Origin: Moniliella sp. 'wahieum' | Lineage: Eukaryota; Basidiomycota; Moniliellomycetes; Moniliellales; Moniliellaceae | DNA length: 64,000 bases | Direction: 5' to 3' | Assembly (NCBI GenBank): GCA_003971905.1 | Contig: RSEE01000072.1 | Span: forward strand, 62,001-126,000 | Part shown: positions 1 through 11,404 of the stretch, piece by piece | How the letters are laid out: each line of letters opens with the position of its first letter | Numbering within the stretch: the stretch's first letter is position 1 | Program-made: the position numbers and the translations under genes | The notes under the pieces: generated by a model | What the model saw: the letters and a program-made list of their open reading frames with translations, nothing else | Told to the model about the DNA's origin: nothing | The model's database searches: none

Positions 1-676
1 ATACAATGACCATCATGATGATGGCTCAGGATGATGCATGATCTCATCTGAAATCCTGACATCCTGAGATCTGAGAGATCCGACGCCAACGGGGGCGGAT
101 ATGAGATCTGAGATCGAGATGCGCCGACCGGGACAGGGACCCGGGACTAGGAACCAAGGCTGCTCAACCACTCAGTTCTCAGTTCTCAGATCTCAGTACT
201 CAAAAAGCACAGGAGAAGCACGGTAGGGTCAGATCTCAGAGGGGGCATGGGAACAAGACGGTGGGATTGGACTCAAGTGGGCGTTGCACGACCGCGCTCG
301 TCAACGCCCCCGCCACATCAGGGGCGGAAGGCCACTGTGGTGGTACTGATGTCTGATATATGATACGGAGAGTGTGCCTCAATCCCACCGCCACTGGCAA
401 CGCCTGAATAAGCCAAGGACAGAACGGAGAGTTTTGGATCGAGAGCACGACCCCGCGTCGGAGGGCTGATGTACGCCAAAAATGCGCCATAATACGATCG
501 GGGGCGCAAGAAAAGAGACATTTTTTTTCGTTAACCAACTAGCGTTGCAGCTTCCCGCTTCAAGCTCTTCCCACTGACGCACTTACGCCTACTTGAGCTT
601 ATAGAAGAGCAAACTGGCTTATCAAGGTTCAACCGCTATCGTCTGTCGCACAGGAGAAACATAGATGAGCGCGGCG

Positions 677-711
677 TCGACTATCGACTATCGATGATCG
701 ATTATCGATTG
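677..711. repeat. ATCGATN heptamer array
   Basis: About four consecutive 7-bp units of the form ATCGA(T/C) plus one variable base are visible. The core ATCGAT is a 6-bp palindrome. This belongs to the window-wide class of palindrome-plus-one heptamer arrays described under the findings. Confidence 0.7.
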
Positions 712-995
712 CCCAGCGCCCCTATTACAAGATCCTGCCCATAGGTACCATACTTAGCTTGAAGCTTGATGTGCCGGGGCTGCTGCCCCCTGTGTTAATG
801 CAAGCGATTGGTGATGCTGATGAGGCCTGAGGGTGGTGGTGGGCAATTTAATACAGCGCCCCGCGGGGGCGCAAGGTCGGATGGACAAGTGTGCAACCGA
901 GGCCTGGACGCCTGACGTTTTCGCCTCGGGGGCTGAGTCTCAGGGTGATGAGCTTGTGGCTTGAAGGAATGGACTGAGGCGGGGATGTAGGGCGG

Positions 996-1025
996 GATGC
1001 GGGGGATGCGGGGGATGCGGGGGAG
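996..1025. repeat. 10-bp tandem repeat (GATGCGGGGG)x3
   Basis: Three perfect head-to-tail copies of GATGCGGGGG, followed by a G-rich tail. The runs of five Gs at 10-bp spacing could support a G-quadruplex on the + strand. Confidence 0.85.
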
Positions 1026-1282
1026 CGGGGAAGGCAGTGGAGAATACACAGGCCCATGATGCATGATCCCTCTCAGTGGGGCAGATGCACATGCGATGGT
1101 TGGGTCCGGGATGTACGGGAAAACGCACAGACGAGCCAGGGAAAGGAGGAAGAAGGTTCCGACGACCAGGGGGAATACACGCTCCGCACCTTCGTCGCCT
1201 CTCCCCACCGATGGATGAGGTGAGGCAATTGAACCGAGCGCCATCCTAGATCTACGACAAGGGCGAGTTGGTACGCAAGTAG

Positions 1283-1330
1283 TTACCAGTCACTAGTTAC
1301 TGGTTACTGGCTACTGGTTACTGGTTACAG
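1283..1330. repeat. TTACTGG / TTACTAG heptamer array
   Basis: Five or six 7-bp units of TTACTGG, with ACTAGT-type variants at the left end. It resembles the ACTAGT+A arrays at 10649-10670 and 11036-11068, with the palindrome degraded by an A-to-G change. Confidence 0.75.
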
Positions 1331-1400
1331 TCCAGCATTAGAGTAAAATATGGAATGGAATGAGACCTAGAGAGGCTGAGGGTTGAAGCTGTATGAGTGG

Positions 1401-3465
1401 CTAGACGGCCCACTTGCTTGCGCGTGTACCTGTTGCGCGCGGTGCCGATGAAGAGGAGGACGAAGATGAGGATGTGGGTGGGGGATGCTTGCCCCCGCGT
1501 TTGGTGGGACGAGAAGTGGGGCGAGAAGCGGGACGAGAAGCGGCGGGGGCGGCCGGGGCGTGTTTAGACGCAGATGGTAGCGAGTGCGAAGGGGCATTCG
1601 ACGCCAAAGGCAACACAGGCGAAAATACTAGCTCAAACGAAGCTACCAACGGAGACAAGTCCATTGGCATAGCACGAGGAATGTCCTGTTTAGTCGCATG
1701 GGGTTGAAACGCAATACGCGTCTGCGCATCGTACTGCACCACCAACAGTTTCCCATTCCCCGTCGGTCGAGGTAACACTTTTGCTAAACTCTCCAGAAAC
1801 GCCGTGAAGAGTAACATTGCTTGTGCCCGATCGTCCGCTTGGCCCGGGCCAGGGAACAAAGGTGCAGCCCCGATCGTCTTGAGTACCGTCCGGAGTTTTT
1901 TACGCTGCGGTTTGCTCATTAGTGCTCGTCCAATTCGTTCGTCTAGTCGTTGCCGTCCCCGCGGCCCAAAATACGTCGCGTCCAACTTGATCTCCCCTGG
2001 TTGCGGCACGAGGCACGGTGGTGAGTCTGCGATAGGGAGTAATATGGGCTCCACCTCTCTTTCTCTTTCTCCTTCCGGTTCTGCATTGCCTCGTCGTCAT
2101 CGTCGTCGTCATGATGAATCGAGAAAAATAACTTCCGTCCCGCTCGTTTGGACGGGGGCGAGAATCGACATCGTCAGGTCGCGAACGTTTGTTGGATATG
2201 GCGGAGGATTCGAATGCGGTGCAGGGGGTGGTGGTGGCGGAGGCGGAGGGGGGAAAGTCGAGGTGGTACGTCCGGCAATGGGCGGTGCACCAGTTCTATG
2301 TTTATCGCGAGATCGTTTGGGGAGGGGAGCGATTGCGCGTTGTGGCCGTTCCAACTGCGGTAGGGAAGGAGCAAATGTCGATGTAGAAGGGACGGAAGGT
2401 GGGTGAGGCGCAGGAGACGTGCGGGGGGGCACACTCGCGTTGAACGCACCCGACAAGGCGGGAGGGGACAAGAGCGGATCCAGGTCCGCCATCTCGGAAT
2501 CCTCATCGTCCAGAATCTCAATGACAGCATGCGCATCTTGGTTGCTATCGGTGCAGAGGCGCCATCCTTGGCCCTTGGTAGGTGGTGGCGTCGATCCAGT
2601 CGCCGAACCAGGAGGAGCTACTGAAGACACACCAAATCGGAGCGACCATTGGTCCACGAGGTGTTGTGCAAAGCTACGCACGTCCATCTTGGTCCGAGCC
2701 AACTGGTCTTGGATGTCAAACGTAGTGACCCCCTCGGCCTCGGCAGAGACACTGGCATTGACATCGTGTGTAAACAGCGCCACGGGATATTCCTCTTGAA
2801 TCGAGGCGGCGAGACGAACAATTTGATCATCGTTGCTCTGGTGGATTCGGCGGGGGTCAGTTCTCGGTGCTCAGTACCCAACTACTCCCCATACACAACA
2901 CAAACAAAAGACAGCAAGCTGGGGGGGAACGGGAGGGGACATACAAGAGATCGTTCGCGCTCGAGGGCATGCGCAATAGTTTGGACATGCAAGGACCAGC
3001 AGGCCTTGTCGACCTGCTGGCCGTTGGGCGGATGGCCTGGTTCTGCCACCGCAAGGCGGAGAGGACGAATCGACTACCGGCCTGGGCTTCGAGCGCACGC
3101 CGGACCGCAGCCCCGCCCTCGCGTCGCTGGGACTTGAGGTGGTCCAGCTCCTTGATGACGACACGAGGCACGAGGAGCGCAACGAGCGCAGCCGTCTTGC
3201 GGCCAGCGACGACAGCGCGGTTGTGGGTGAGGAGCACGTCGAGGAGCACGTGGAGCAGCTTGAGGCAGGGGGGCTCCATGAGCACGTTGGTGTCCAGGAG
3301 AAAGTAGGTGTGCAGGCGGCCGTCGCCGGCGGCAGGGAGCGTGGGCACCACGCCACGCGCCGAGGCTGCCGCGCCGGCAGAGGGGCGGCCGGGTCCCAGG
3401 ACGGGGGGGGCGTCGGGGGAAGCGTCGGGGGCAGCGTCGGGGACAGCGTCGGGGGCAGTGTCCAT
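1401..3465 (-). CDS. PIN-domain endoribonuclease, Swt1-like
   Basis: The 5' exon encodes a PIN domain. The first strand reads YFLLDTNVLM with the acidic catalytic Asp, followed by VPRVVIKELDHLKS. After an intron at 2836-2944 (GTATGT donor, AG acceptor) comes NDDQIVRLAASIQEE and VALFTHDVNASVSAEAEG, the second half of the PIN fold. This order matches the Swt1 family, nuclear endonucleases that act in mRNA quality control at the pore and at transcription sites. I chose the ATG at 3465; it is preceded by Asp-Ala/Pro tandem residues. The C-terminal part has Pro, Ser and Asp tracts. Two in-frame TGA codons near 2097-2111 fall in a GAC repeat that is open in another frame, so a small indel or an unrecognised intron is likely there. 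If not, the protein stops at 2109. The family call rests on the PIN motifs only. Confidence 0.62.
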
Positions 3466-3786
3466 GAGGTGCTCGTGCTCCCACCCGGTGGCGGTGGCGG
3501 TCCAGCGCACAGGCCCCGCCGCGGGCGGATGGCCAGCGGCGTGGGCGCGTGCGTTGGCCCAGTCGGGTAGGTGGCCATGGATTTAGGTAACAGAGTGCGT
3601 CCTGCCAGAATTTACTCCCATGGCGGTCATTAAGCAGCTAACATTCACACACACTGGACAGCGGAGGCCGCAACCCTAGCCGCCCCGCGTGCGTTCCGCC
3701 GGCGCAGTTCCGCCTGTCATTTAACACGCGGCGCGCAGCCCTGCGCTCCCTCGGCGTCCTCCCCTCCCCTCCTCTGCGCGCCCAGC

Positions 3787-5036
3787 ATGGTCAGCACGCG
3801 AGCCGCCACCGCCGCCGCGCGAGCCATCACCTCCACCTCCATCCCCACCCCCACCACCACCAGCACCACCACCACCACACCACCACGCCCACGCCGCCAG
3901 CCCGCCGCACGCCGCAAGGCCGCCCCCCGACTCTGCCCGCCAATGCCCGCGCCAAGAAGGCCAAGACCGCCCTGCGCCGGCCCACCCCCGCTCCTGCTCC
4001 CGGAGCTTCTGCCCGAGGCCACCATCGCACAGAACACGACCGTGCCTGCGCCCCGCCTGCCCTTTGACCTCCAGCACGCCCTTGCCCATCTGACCCAGGC
4101 CGACGCGCGCTTTGCCAAGCTCCTCGCCGGCACCACCCTCAAACCCTTTACCGACATGGACCAGGGCAAGGGTCCGAGATCAATGTGTACAAGTACGGGC
4201 CATTCCATCTTGGGCCAGCAGATCAGTTGAAAGCAGCACACACGAAGTGTCATATACAAGTTTGCCGCGTCTTCACCCCTCCCTCCCGGCCGATCCCGAC
4301 TTTGATACGGCGTCCCAAACGGGAAGACTGGCCGTGGCCGACGCCGCACCAGGTCTTTACGCGCCAAGGAGGAGGAGTTGCGTGCGGCCGGCCTGAGCGG
4401 ACAAAAAGTCAAGTACATCCGTGACGTTTCGCTTCATTTTGCCGATGGCCGCTTGGTGGCGGCTGAAATGCTGCGCTTACCGGAAGAAGAGGCGGTCAAG
4501 GCACTGGTTCAAATCAAAGGCGTAGGCATCTGGACCGCAGCAGAAATGCTTCTGATTTCGCGCTGCGTTTGCCTAACTTGCTCCCCGTTGGCGATTGGGC
4601 ATCCAGCGCGGCATGCTCCACTTCTTTACCGCCACGTCCCTGGACGAGATGGTGGTGCACCCCGGCAAGCTCCGCGCAGCCACTTCGCCCCAGAAAAAGA
4701 AGACAACCAAGACGAAGCCGATGGCCGATCTGGCGTCTCAACCGCAACAAGAACTTGGATCCCAAGAACTCAGCGTCGAGGCTACATTGGATGCAAGTGA
4801 GAAGGTTGAGGGGACATCGACCTACATGCCCATCAACCACCTCTCTCGCCAAGTAGTGCTGCCCGCCCTTTACCCCTCTGCCCGAGGGGATGACACTGAC
4901 GATGCTCAAGAGCCGCGCAAACGGCAACAAAGTCAAGGGACAGTACCTCACACCCGAGGAGATGCGCAAACTAGCTCAGCCTTGGGAACCCTACCGTAGC
5001 GTGGGCGCGTACTTGATGTACGCACTCAAAGATTGA
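3787..5036 (+). pseudogene. DNA-3-methyladenine glycosylase (AlkA/Mag1 type), frameshifted
   Basis: A HhH-GPD base-excision glycosylase that would remove alkylated purines. Motifs occur in the right order but in different frames: SILGQQIS (3'-side of the N-lobe), LRAAGLSGQKVKYIRD, the helix-hairpin-helix LVQIKGVGIWTAAEM, PVGD with the catalytic Asp, then IQRGMLHFF and a C-terminal YLTPEEM...WEPYRSVGAYLM ending at a TGA at 5034-5036. At least five 1-base shifts separate these pieces, near 4228, 4250-4300, 4358, about 4560, about 4590 and about 4880. Several are explained by loss of one base in a short run, for example where the family reads GDLG and the DNA gives GDW. The N-terminus is a Thr/Pro/Ala-rich low-complexity leader. 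It is either a decayed gene or a functional gene hit by assembly indels; the intact order and conserved motifs favour recent or artefactual damage. Confidence 0.75.
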
Positions 5037-6495
5037 CCCCCCCCCTCCCCCCTCCCTCCCGCAGCGCGGTAGCCTCCTTTTTTCTCTGTTTGTTTTTGGC
5101 ACACAAAAAGACCGATTTGGCAATGGAACGGATAATCTCCAGTCGCTCGTCGTATACTAATGGTGCGCGCTTGGGCTGGCGAACAAAATCAAATCGTTCC
5201 CATCCGATCCGAAGGGGAGCAGGTGCGTACGCGACGCGTTTCTACTGAGCCGCTGATTGTTTCCTGGGCGGGAGTCCCGAGGGGGCCGTCTTGGGGCGGC
5301 TTTCTCGTTGATGTATCCAATGCGGACAGTAGTTAGGCTCTCGCCTGGGTAGAGCAGAGCGCTGCAGATTGAAGTGTGTGGTAAGCCGGATTAAGGAAGT
5401 ATTGGGGTTCAGGGACGGAGAGTTGTACGGTTTCGAGTTAAGGACAAACACGGCCGAGCTGGGACTTGGCTCTTGACTGCAGTGGGACTTGAGGCGACGG
5501 GTGCTTGAGGAAGGCTCCACACGCAGCTTGGTTCAGGTCTGAAGAGCTGAGAGACGACCGTGGATGGAGAGCGAGAACAGCAGCTACTATACAGAGGAGT
5601 CGAAGGTGCCTGTACGGGATGAATTGGCGAGGACAGGAGGGTGATGACTACAAAGGGCCGTAGGGGAAGCCCACGACCCTGGCATGGCTCACAGACAAGG
5701 ATACAAAGGGAAAAACGTACAAGAGAGGAAGAACTCGGAGAGGGCAGGGGAGACCAAGGGGGGCGGTTGCCGCTAGGACAACCTACTTGGACAGAGAAAC
5801 TTAGGTAAACAGGCAGGGGGGTGACTATAGTATCGTCGCCCGCAAAAACGGTACTGACATTTCGGTGGCACTATTGTTGTGGCCACCAAACATTCGCTTT
5901 GGTATGGGGCAACTCCGAGTCGCTTCGCACGAATGCAACGGCATCACTCTGGCCACTGTACATGTACATGATTTGACCACGACGATGGTCGAACTTGGTT
6001 TTGGACGTTGGTCATTGGGATGTCTGGGATGGGGAAAATTGGTGAGGTAGGCGAAGGGCGCGTATTGGCTCAGCTAGGCTCGTCAGTCCATCTTGGCTCG
6101 TAACATGTACGAATCGTCAAAGCAAACGAAATGGGGAGCTCGGGTGCGGTCCGAAAGAATCATATATGGCGTAGAGAGAGAGGTAAACGGGTGGACTACC
6201 GCTGATGAGGAGGGTAAGACCGGAAGCCTCACCGCTTCCCTTTCTAAGCCCCCTCCAATCGCGAGGAGAGGGTGGGACGGTCTTTGGTGATCAAGGAGCA
6301 CGGGTGCGTACCGCGCATCTCAACCTCTCGTACTTTCATGTGCGGAAACTGCCCGCTCAGTGGGTGGGGGGGGCAGACGGGACCGAGCTGTCGGTGATGT
6401 TGTGATAGATCAGGCCAAGCGACGCTTGCAGGGTCTTTTGGTTGACTGCAGAGCACCAAGGCTTCCACGCTTGATCTTGACGGATTGCACGACGA
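5037..6495. other. Intergenic stretch containing an El-2 repeat copy
   Basis: No gene is supported. The stretch from about 5340 to 5860 is a copy of the dispersed element El-2, listed separately. The 600 bases 3' of OPT1 show no clear motif beyond short direct repeats such as ACATGTACATG near 5958-5970. Confidence 0.55.
5340..5860 (+). repeat. Dispersed element El-2, copy 1
   Basis: Diverged copy of a ~450-500 bp element seen also at 10905-11400 plus 12050-12165, 16328-16615 and 30955-31415, all in the same orientation. Landmarks shared between copies are CTCAGGGACGG, GAGCTGGGACT, GATGAATTGGCGAGGA, GGGGAAGCCCACGA, ACAGACAAGGAT, GGTTGCCGC and GGTAAACAGGCAGGGG. No open reading frame is conserved between the copies. 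Element class unknown. Confidence 0.65.
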
Positions 6496-9185
6496 CTACA
6501 ACAACCTGCATGCGAATGACGTACCAAGTGAGAGTGCCGCAGAAAGAGTATACTTCATCCTGTGTGTGTCAGGCAGCACGTGTGAGAACTAGGCAGTGGT
6601 CGAGTTGTGCGAAACACCCAACCGAATCCAGGGGAGAGGGGGGAAAGGGGGGGAGGTAGTACCTACGGAGCCAGTAGTTGCGCTTGACGCGGACGGTTGA
6701 AGCAGAATGAGAACACCAGGCCAAAGAAGACCCAGGAAGTGTAACTAATCGAGTTATTGGTGGTCCAGTTGGAAATACATCCAAAGATCACAGGCACAAC
6801 GATCCAAGCTGGTTGGAAGCGGTAATAGATCATTGGGCTCCAACGCGATAGGAATAGATAGGGATAGGCAGCAAAACACCATCAGGAACCCATACAAGGT
6901 CCAAGGTAGAATCGCAAAAAACCATCGTAAGGACCCACCCCGCCCCAGTACAAAATGTCGTTCTCGTATCCAAATAAATCGGATACAACTTCGTTGTTGG
7001 ACAAGTCGATTGACCTATCTTGCCTGGTAAGTTGTCTTGCATCGTCCAGAACCCAGCATGAGCCAGAACAGACAGCTGCACGCCAACTTGGGTAAGAAAG
7101 TTGACCCGAGGAGGAATCTTGAAGTAGTGGCACAGCTTGGAGCCACCGGAAAGAGTGCCGCTTGTGGACGACATTGTTGCTGAACAGGCTGAACAAGACG
7201 AGACTGGAGATGTTGTGCTTAAACATGAGGCCGCAAGGAGGCATGAAAAATGCCGAAGGGAAATTTGGATCCCTGTGATGCCCTGGACCAGACAAATCGG
7301 AACAATAAACACCACACCCACCAGAAGTGCAACAAGCAGGCCCCATACGGGCATCCCAGTTCGGTACGCATGAATCACAGGGATGCAACAGGCGACGCAA
7401 AGAGTAAACAGTACAAGGTTCCACCAAGCGGGTACCTGCTTATAGTTGGTGAGGATGGCACGGGTATGCGGATCGTACGCGTTAGCTGGTTTACGCCGTA
7501 CCCAGTGGAGGATATCTCTCCCATGGAAGAGCCCAACATGCACCAACACCGACGCCACCGCAATAAAGGAAAAGAAAATAGCCACAACAGACATGGCAGT
7601 CAGGTATGGGAGCGAGTGACGGTTGTACTCATCGGATGAAAACCAACATGGTTCCTCGAGGGTACGGTCACCCACATGGATGCTCGGGTACTGGTACGGA
7701 ACCGATTGGTATCTACCTCGTATGGATAGGAATAGGAAAATGGAATGTTGCCCATGTGCTGGGTATTGGTACACATCAGTACCACGCCGAGTACGCATCC
7801 ACCCAAAATCATCCCACCCAACACGCACACCAGAATGTATCGCGGTACAATCAGAGGCGACACGCCCATCGCCGTCACGACCTCGTACCAATCGAATGAG
7901 AGCATGTGCAAGCCCAGCCCACCGTCACCACCAAACATGAGGTTGACAGGGAACGAATGGGGGTGCAATCCAAGCTAAGAAGCTGAACGTCTGAAACGGT
8001 ATGAAAAACAATCGTGGTACCAATTCCCATACGGAGATGAGTCCCAGCGCACCCCAGAATACGTATCGTATAGGCCAGTGGGTAACCCGGATACCATGCA
8101 AAGCGGTCAGTACAGCTGCTGTCTCCAGCTGCACTGGCCAAACCATTGGCTCGGGCCAGACAAGTACTTTTGAGCCAGATTGGCAAGAGGGAAGCCGAGG
8201 AGAGGAGCGGTAATCGAGAGCAGAAAGAATAAACCCCTGTTGCCATTGCGTTGCCGCATTATCCATCCCTGAGTCATTGTCGATGGCAACATTGCGTGCC
8301 TTCGCCCAGGCTGTCAGCAACAAAAGTGTCTGGTTGGGGCCAGTGGTGATGCCAGCAATGACAGTAAGCAGCCTAAAAAAGCCAGGAGGGGGTTAGACAG
8401 TTGGCCGACTAGGAGAGGAATCATCTGGGGAGGAGTAGGAGATAAAAAAAGAAAACGTACGCATGTTCCTTACAATTGAAAGGCCCTGGATTGAAAAAAC
8501 GCTTGTAGGGCCAACGGTCCGGGTACGGGATCTTGGACAAGAGCAGGCCGAATCCATATGCAAAGGGCGGATAAGCACAGATCCTACCAACATCGAAGCA
8601 TCACCACTTGATAAGACAATGTCAAGATTAAAGTACGCGATCGAGAGACCGACGGTGATCATGGATCCAATCAACCAAACCCGCGCCGTATTAATTGGCA
8701 ATGAGGGATCGTTTCGTTAGGTACAGTGGCACGAACTTCCGGTCGAGAAGAGATACCTTGGATAGTCTCGGTGTCACTCTCGTCTCCACTTTCTTCCTCA
8801 ACCATAGAACTGGTGGTACCATCGCTGCAGGCCGTATCTTTGCTTCGGATACTGTCCTTGCCCAAATCCCCATCGTAACCACTGGGGCTGACAGGGGTCA
8901 ACTCCAAGAGCGATCGGTTATCAGGATTGGAGAGATCCTCGTTCGGATGGTGTGAAAACAAATACGCCTGGAAACTGCTCGCGTTGAAGGACCCAGGGTG
9001 GATGGAATCCTCCCCTTGGAGGGAGGATGGGCATCGTCAATCGGAGAAGGAACATCAGTGCTTCCCGTCAAGGGTGCTAGATCCAGGTCATCTGCATCTG
9101 ACAGACCCGACGGTGGCTTCCATGTGTTGGACAACGACGATAGTGAGCGCGTTGCCCCTGCGGCGGCCTTCTTGTCGCTCCACAT
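6496..9185 (-). pseudogene. OPT1: oligopeptide transporter, multiply frameshifted
   Basis: Member of the OPT family (proton-coupled importers of small peptides, glutathione or metal conjugates; polytopic plasma- or organelle-membrane proteins). The order of conserved blocks follows OPT2: an acidic N-terminus beginning MWSD, the first membrane helix after VRATVPNE, NPGPFNCKEHA, LVWPEPMVWPVQLETAAVL, FGGDGGLGLHMLSFDWYEVV, then TGMPVWGLLVALLVGVVF and KLCHYFKIPPR. Two introns lie at conserved sites: 8373-8460 (phase 2, inside the KEHA codons) and 6561-6666 before MKYTLSAALSLG. At least six single-base shifts interrupt the frame, including one at a CCCTTT run near 8565 and one near 8715, so no continuous product can be read. 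The last exon ends at a TAG at 6496, much shorter than in OPT2. It is either a decaying paralogue or shows assembly indels. Confidence 0.8.
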
Positions 9186-9575
9186 CTCGGGGAGGGTGGG
9201 GGTTCTTTTGTGTTGGAGGAGGGCGATGCACGAGAGACGGAGGCACAAATGAGCTGGGAAGAATGGTGGACACTCCGTGCGGGAAGATGGTGTGGAGGGG
9301 TTAAGGAAAAAGGCGGAGAGGGGGGACGTGCTAGTGAGCTCACTAGTAGTAGTAGTGAGCTCCTCACCCTCCACAAGGCTTTTCCTTTTCCGTTTGACCC
9401 TCTTTTCGTCCTTCTAACGCCATGTATGCCATGCTTGGCGCGAGTTACTTTGCGCTCTAAGATCTAATCTCAGTGGTGCTGGACTCGCTCCGCCGAGAAA
9501 GCGAGCAGCGCTGTACGTGATTAATTCAGGATTGGTTCTAATTCTCCATTCTCAATGCGAACATCCTCCGCCTCG

Positions 9576-9608
9576 CATCATGCATCATGCATCATGCATC
9601 ATGCATCA
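9576..9608. repeat. ATGCATC heptamer array
   Basis: Four near-perfect copies of ATGCATC. ATGCAT is a 6-bp palindrome. The same core with a G spacer recurs at 49846-49890. Confidence 0.85.
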
Positions 9609-10290
9609 ATAGCCTCTCTGAAAAGGCCTGCACCATGTCACGTGGCATCCCAATACGCCCGTAGGCAAAAACACCATTGCGCCCGCACGTAGAGATGGAG
9701 CCCAACGTTGAGCGCGCGTTGAGCACGGCGAGCGGGGGGGGTAGGGGGGCTTAGCGCTTATTCGCGTTCGTGTCGGGCGGACTGGGTGCCAGGGTTTTTT
9801 TCCGCTTCCCCGCACGAAGTCTGAGACGGCACAAGGGAAGAGAGCGCTGGGGCCAGCGCCACAAAGTAGGTATTGCTTTGATGTCGATGGATGATCGATG
9901 ATATATATGCTGTAGAGCCCCTGCAACGCGATGACGCGATGACGGATTACCGTTTTATGGTTTTAACGCTTATCCTGGTGGTTACGCGCCGGTTACGGAA
10001 GAGGGTGGCTGGACTTTTGGTCCAACACTTTGCAAAGCGAGAGCGATCTGGCAGTTAGACTTTGTTCCCACACATAACGCGTAACGCAGGACAGGTATAA
10101 GATCTAAGATCTAAGAGGAGAGCTTGCCTCCCTACGTCACTAACGCCATTGGCGAAGGAGGAAGGGGCGGCAAGACCGGTGAGATGGATGAATTCCATCC
10201 TGTGATTGATCGAAAGAGGTGTTGTCGCGCCGCGGGTATATAGCGCACCCTATATTCGACGCGCGGTTATTAAGCTGCGAGGCGGATCTG

Positions 10291-10373
10291 ACGCGTGACG
10301 CGTGACGGTAGCAATAAGCAGCGGTAACGGGTTAACGCGGTAACGGGTAACGCGTAACGCGTAACGCGTAACC
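10291..10373. repeat. ACGCGT-based heptamer arrays
   Basis: Two ACGCGTG units at 10291-10304 are followed, after a short spacer, by GTTAACGCGGTAACGGG and then three ACGCGTA units up to about 10370. ACGCGT is also the core of the fungal MCB (MBF-binding) element, so a cell-cycle regulatory role is possible. The tandem 7-bp periodicity fits the general heptamer class better. Confidence 0.8.
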
Positions 10374-10648
10374 AGTAGCTAGAATAACTGTTGAGCTGGG
10401 TGCTGCTGGGTGGCTCGTGCTTTGGCCAATGTCCCTTCAGTTCCTCCTCAGGCGTAGGAGTTTCGCTGTTTTCCTCTCCTGATTTTCTCTTGTTCTGCCG
10501 CTTAGCCCCTGAGGCCTGATGGCGACTCGCTGCTTGATGTTCCTCTGTAGGCATTGATGGTTGCCACCACCACCACCTGTGCGATTGCATCACCCTCGAG
10601 GACCATCATGCATACATGTCGCAGGACCCAGGTCTCGATCTCATCAGT

Positions 10649-10670
10649 AACTAGTAACTAGTAACTAGTG
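10649..10670. repeat. ACTAGTA heptamer array
   Basis: Three exact tandem copies of the 7-bp unit, followed by a degenerate GATCTAGTAACC. A related array of TTACTAG units is at about 11036-11068, inside El-2 copy 2. Confidence 0.85.
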
Positions 10671-10904
10671 ATCTAGTAACCGGAAGCGTGTAACGAGGTT
10701 ATGAGTAGCGCGAAGAATGTGTGGCGGTGGCAAAGAGACGGCCGACTTTGTAGAACAGGGAGTAAGCGTAACGGAGAAGGAAAGGGGACGGCGCGCTCAC
10801 GCGGACGAGGAGCGGGCGCTGAGTACTGAGTGCCCCCGGCGGGTGCGGGTACTGCTCCAGCTATAGTAGGCAAGCGATCATCCATTCTACGTCCCATGCA
10901 CACC

Positions 10905-11400
10905 AGTGTCGCAAGGCTGCGTACGCACCAACTTGGACAGTATAGTATTAACGTGCCCTGAAACCTTCGGGGTTCAGGCTCAGGCGCAACCTGGCGCAAC
11001 CTGAACGTCCTGAACCCTGGAACCCTGAGGGACGGAGAGTTACTAGTTACTAGCTTACTAGTTACCAGTGACATATGTGGCAGCGGAGGACAAACACTGC
11101 CAGAGCTGGGACTGAAGTGGGAGCTTGAGAGGCAGCGTGGCTCGCGAGGGGGGACGCGACTTGTTTGTGAAGAGCTGAGAGAACAAGGATGGATAGAGGG
11201 ACGCGGCTAATTAAAGAAGAGACACTGGGGTTGTTTGTACGGGATGAGTTAGCGACGATTCCGAGGTCGTTCCCCCTGTCCCAGCTTAAGCTCTGTCATG
11301 ATATGGATTCTAGTGGTGCATGTCGCCAAAAAGGACCATAGGGCAAGCCCACGAGACCCATTGCTTATCCTGACAGGGTCCCAAAGGGAAATAACGCGTA
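10905..11400 (+). repeat. Dispersed element El-2, copy 2 (split by insertions)
   Basis: Begins with GCAAGGCTGCGTA as in the copies at 16328 and 30955. It continues through GGCAGCGGAGGACAAACACTGCC, GAAGAGCTGAGAGA, CGGGATGAGTTAGCGA and GGGCAAGCCCACGAGACCC. It carries internal extra sequence: a heptamer-rich segment at about 10945-11070 and a short R3 retroelement 3' end at 11267-11312. Its distal part resumes at 12050-12165 after a longer insertion, so this copy has been hit at least twice. Confidence 0.65.
11267..11312 (+). mobile_element. R3 3'-end fragment, copy D (about 45 bp)
   Basis: Only the terminal part of the R3 family is present: TTCCCCCTGTCCCAGCTTAAG, then CTCTGTC and ATGATATGGATTC. 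The flanking DNA is continuous with El-2, so this small piece interrupts that element. Its right end coincides with that of the longer copies while its left end is cut short, as expected for a 5'-truncated retro-insertion. Confidence 0.5.
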
Positions 11401-11404
11401 ACAT

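Larger units (their letters stand above)
1..1400. other. Left-edge intergenic DNA with short repeats, no convincing gene
   Basis: No reading frame here looks like a conserved protein. The first 240 bases are dense in overlapping CTCAGAT/GATCTGA words built on GATC. A 7-bp ATCGATN array lies near 677-711, a perfect 10-bp array at 996-1025, and TTACTGG heptamers near 1283-1330. Open frames across 795-1244 are proline-rich products of GC-rich low-complexity DNA and are not called as genes. Confidence 0.6.
9186..10904. other. Intergenic DNA with several heptamer arrays
   Basis: No conserved coding sequence. This 1.7-kb 5' flank of OPT1 holds arrays of ATGCATC (9576-9608), AGATCTA (about 10101-10116), ACGCGT-based units (10291-10373) and ACTAGTA (10649-10670). 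A short purine/TAG-rich repeat (GTAGTAGTAG) lies near 9344-9356. Confidence 0.6.

Noticed and set aside
10330..10373. ACGCGT cluster as an MBF-regulated (MCB) promoter
   Set aside because: The same 7-bp design occurs with eight other palindromes, so the array form, not the MCB motif, is the common factor. It is also over 1 kb from the nearest start codon.
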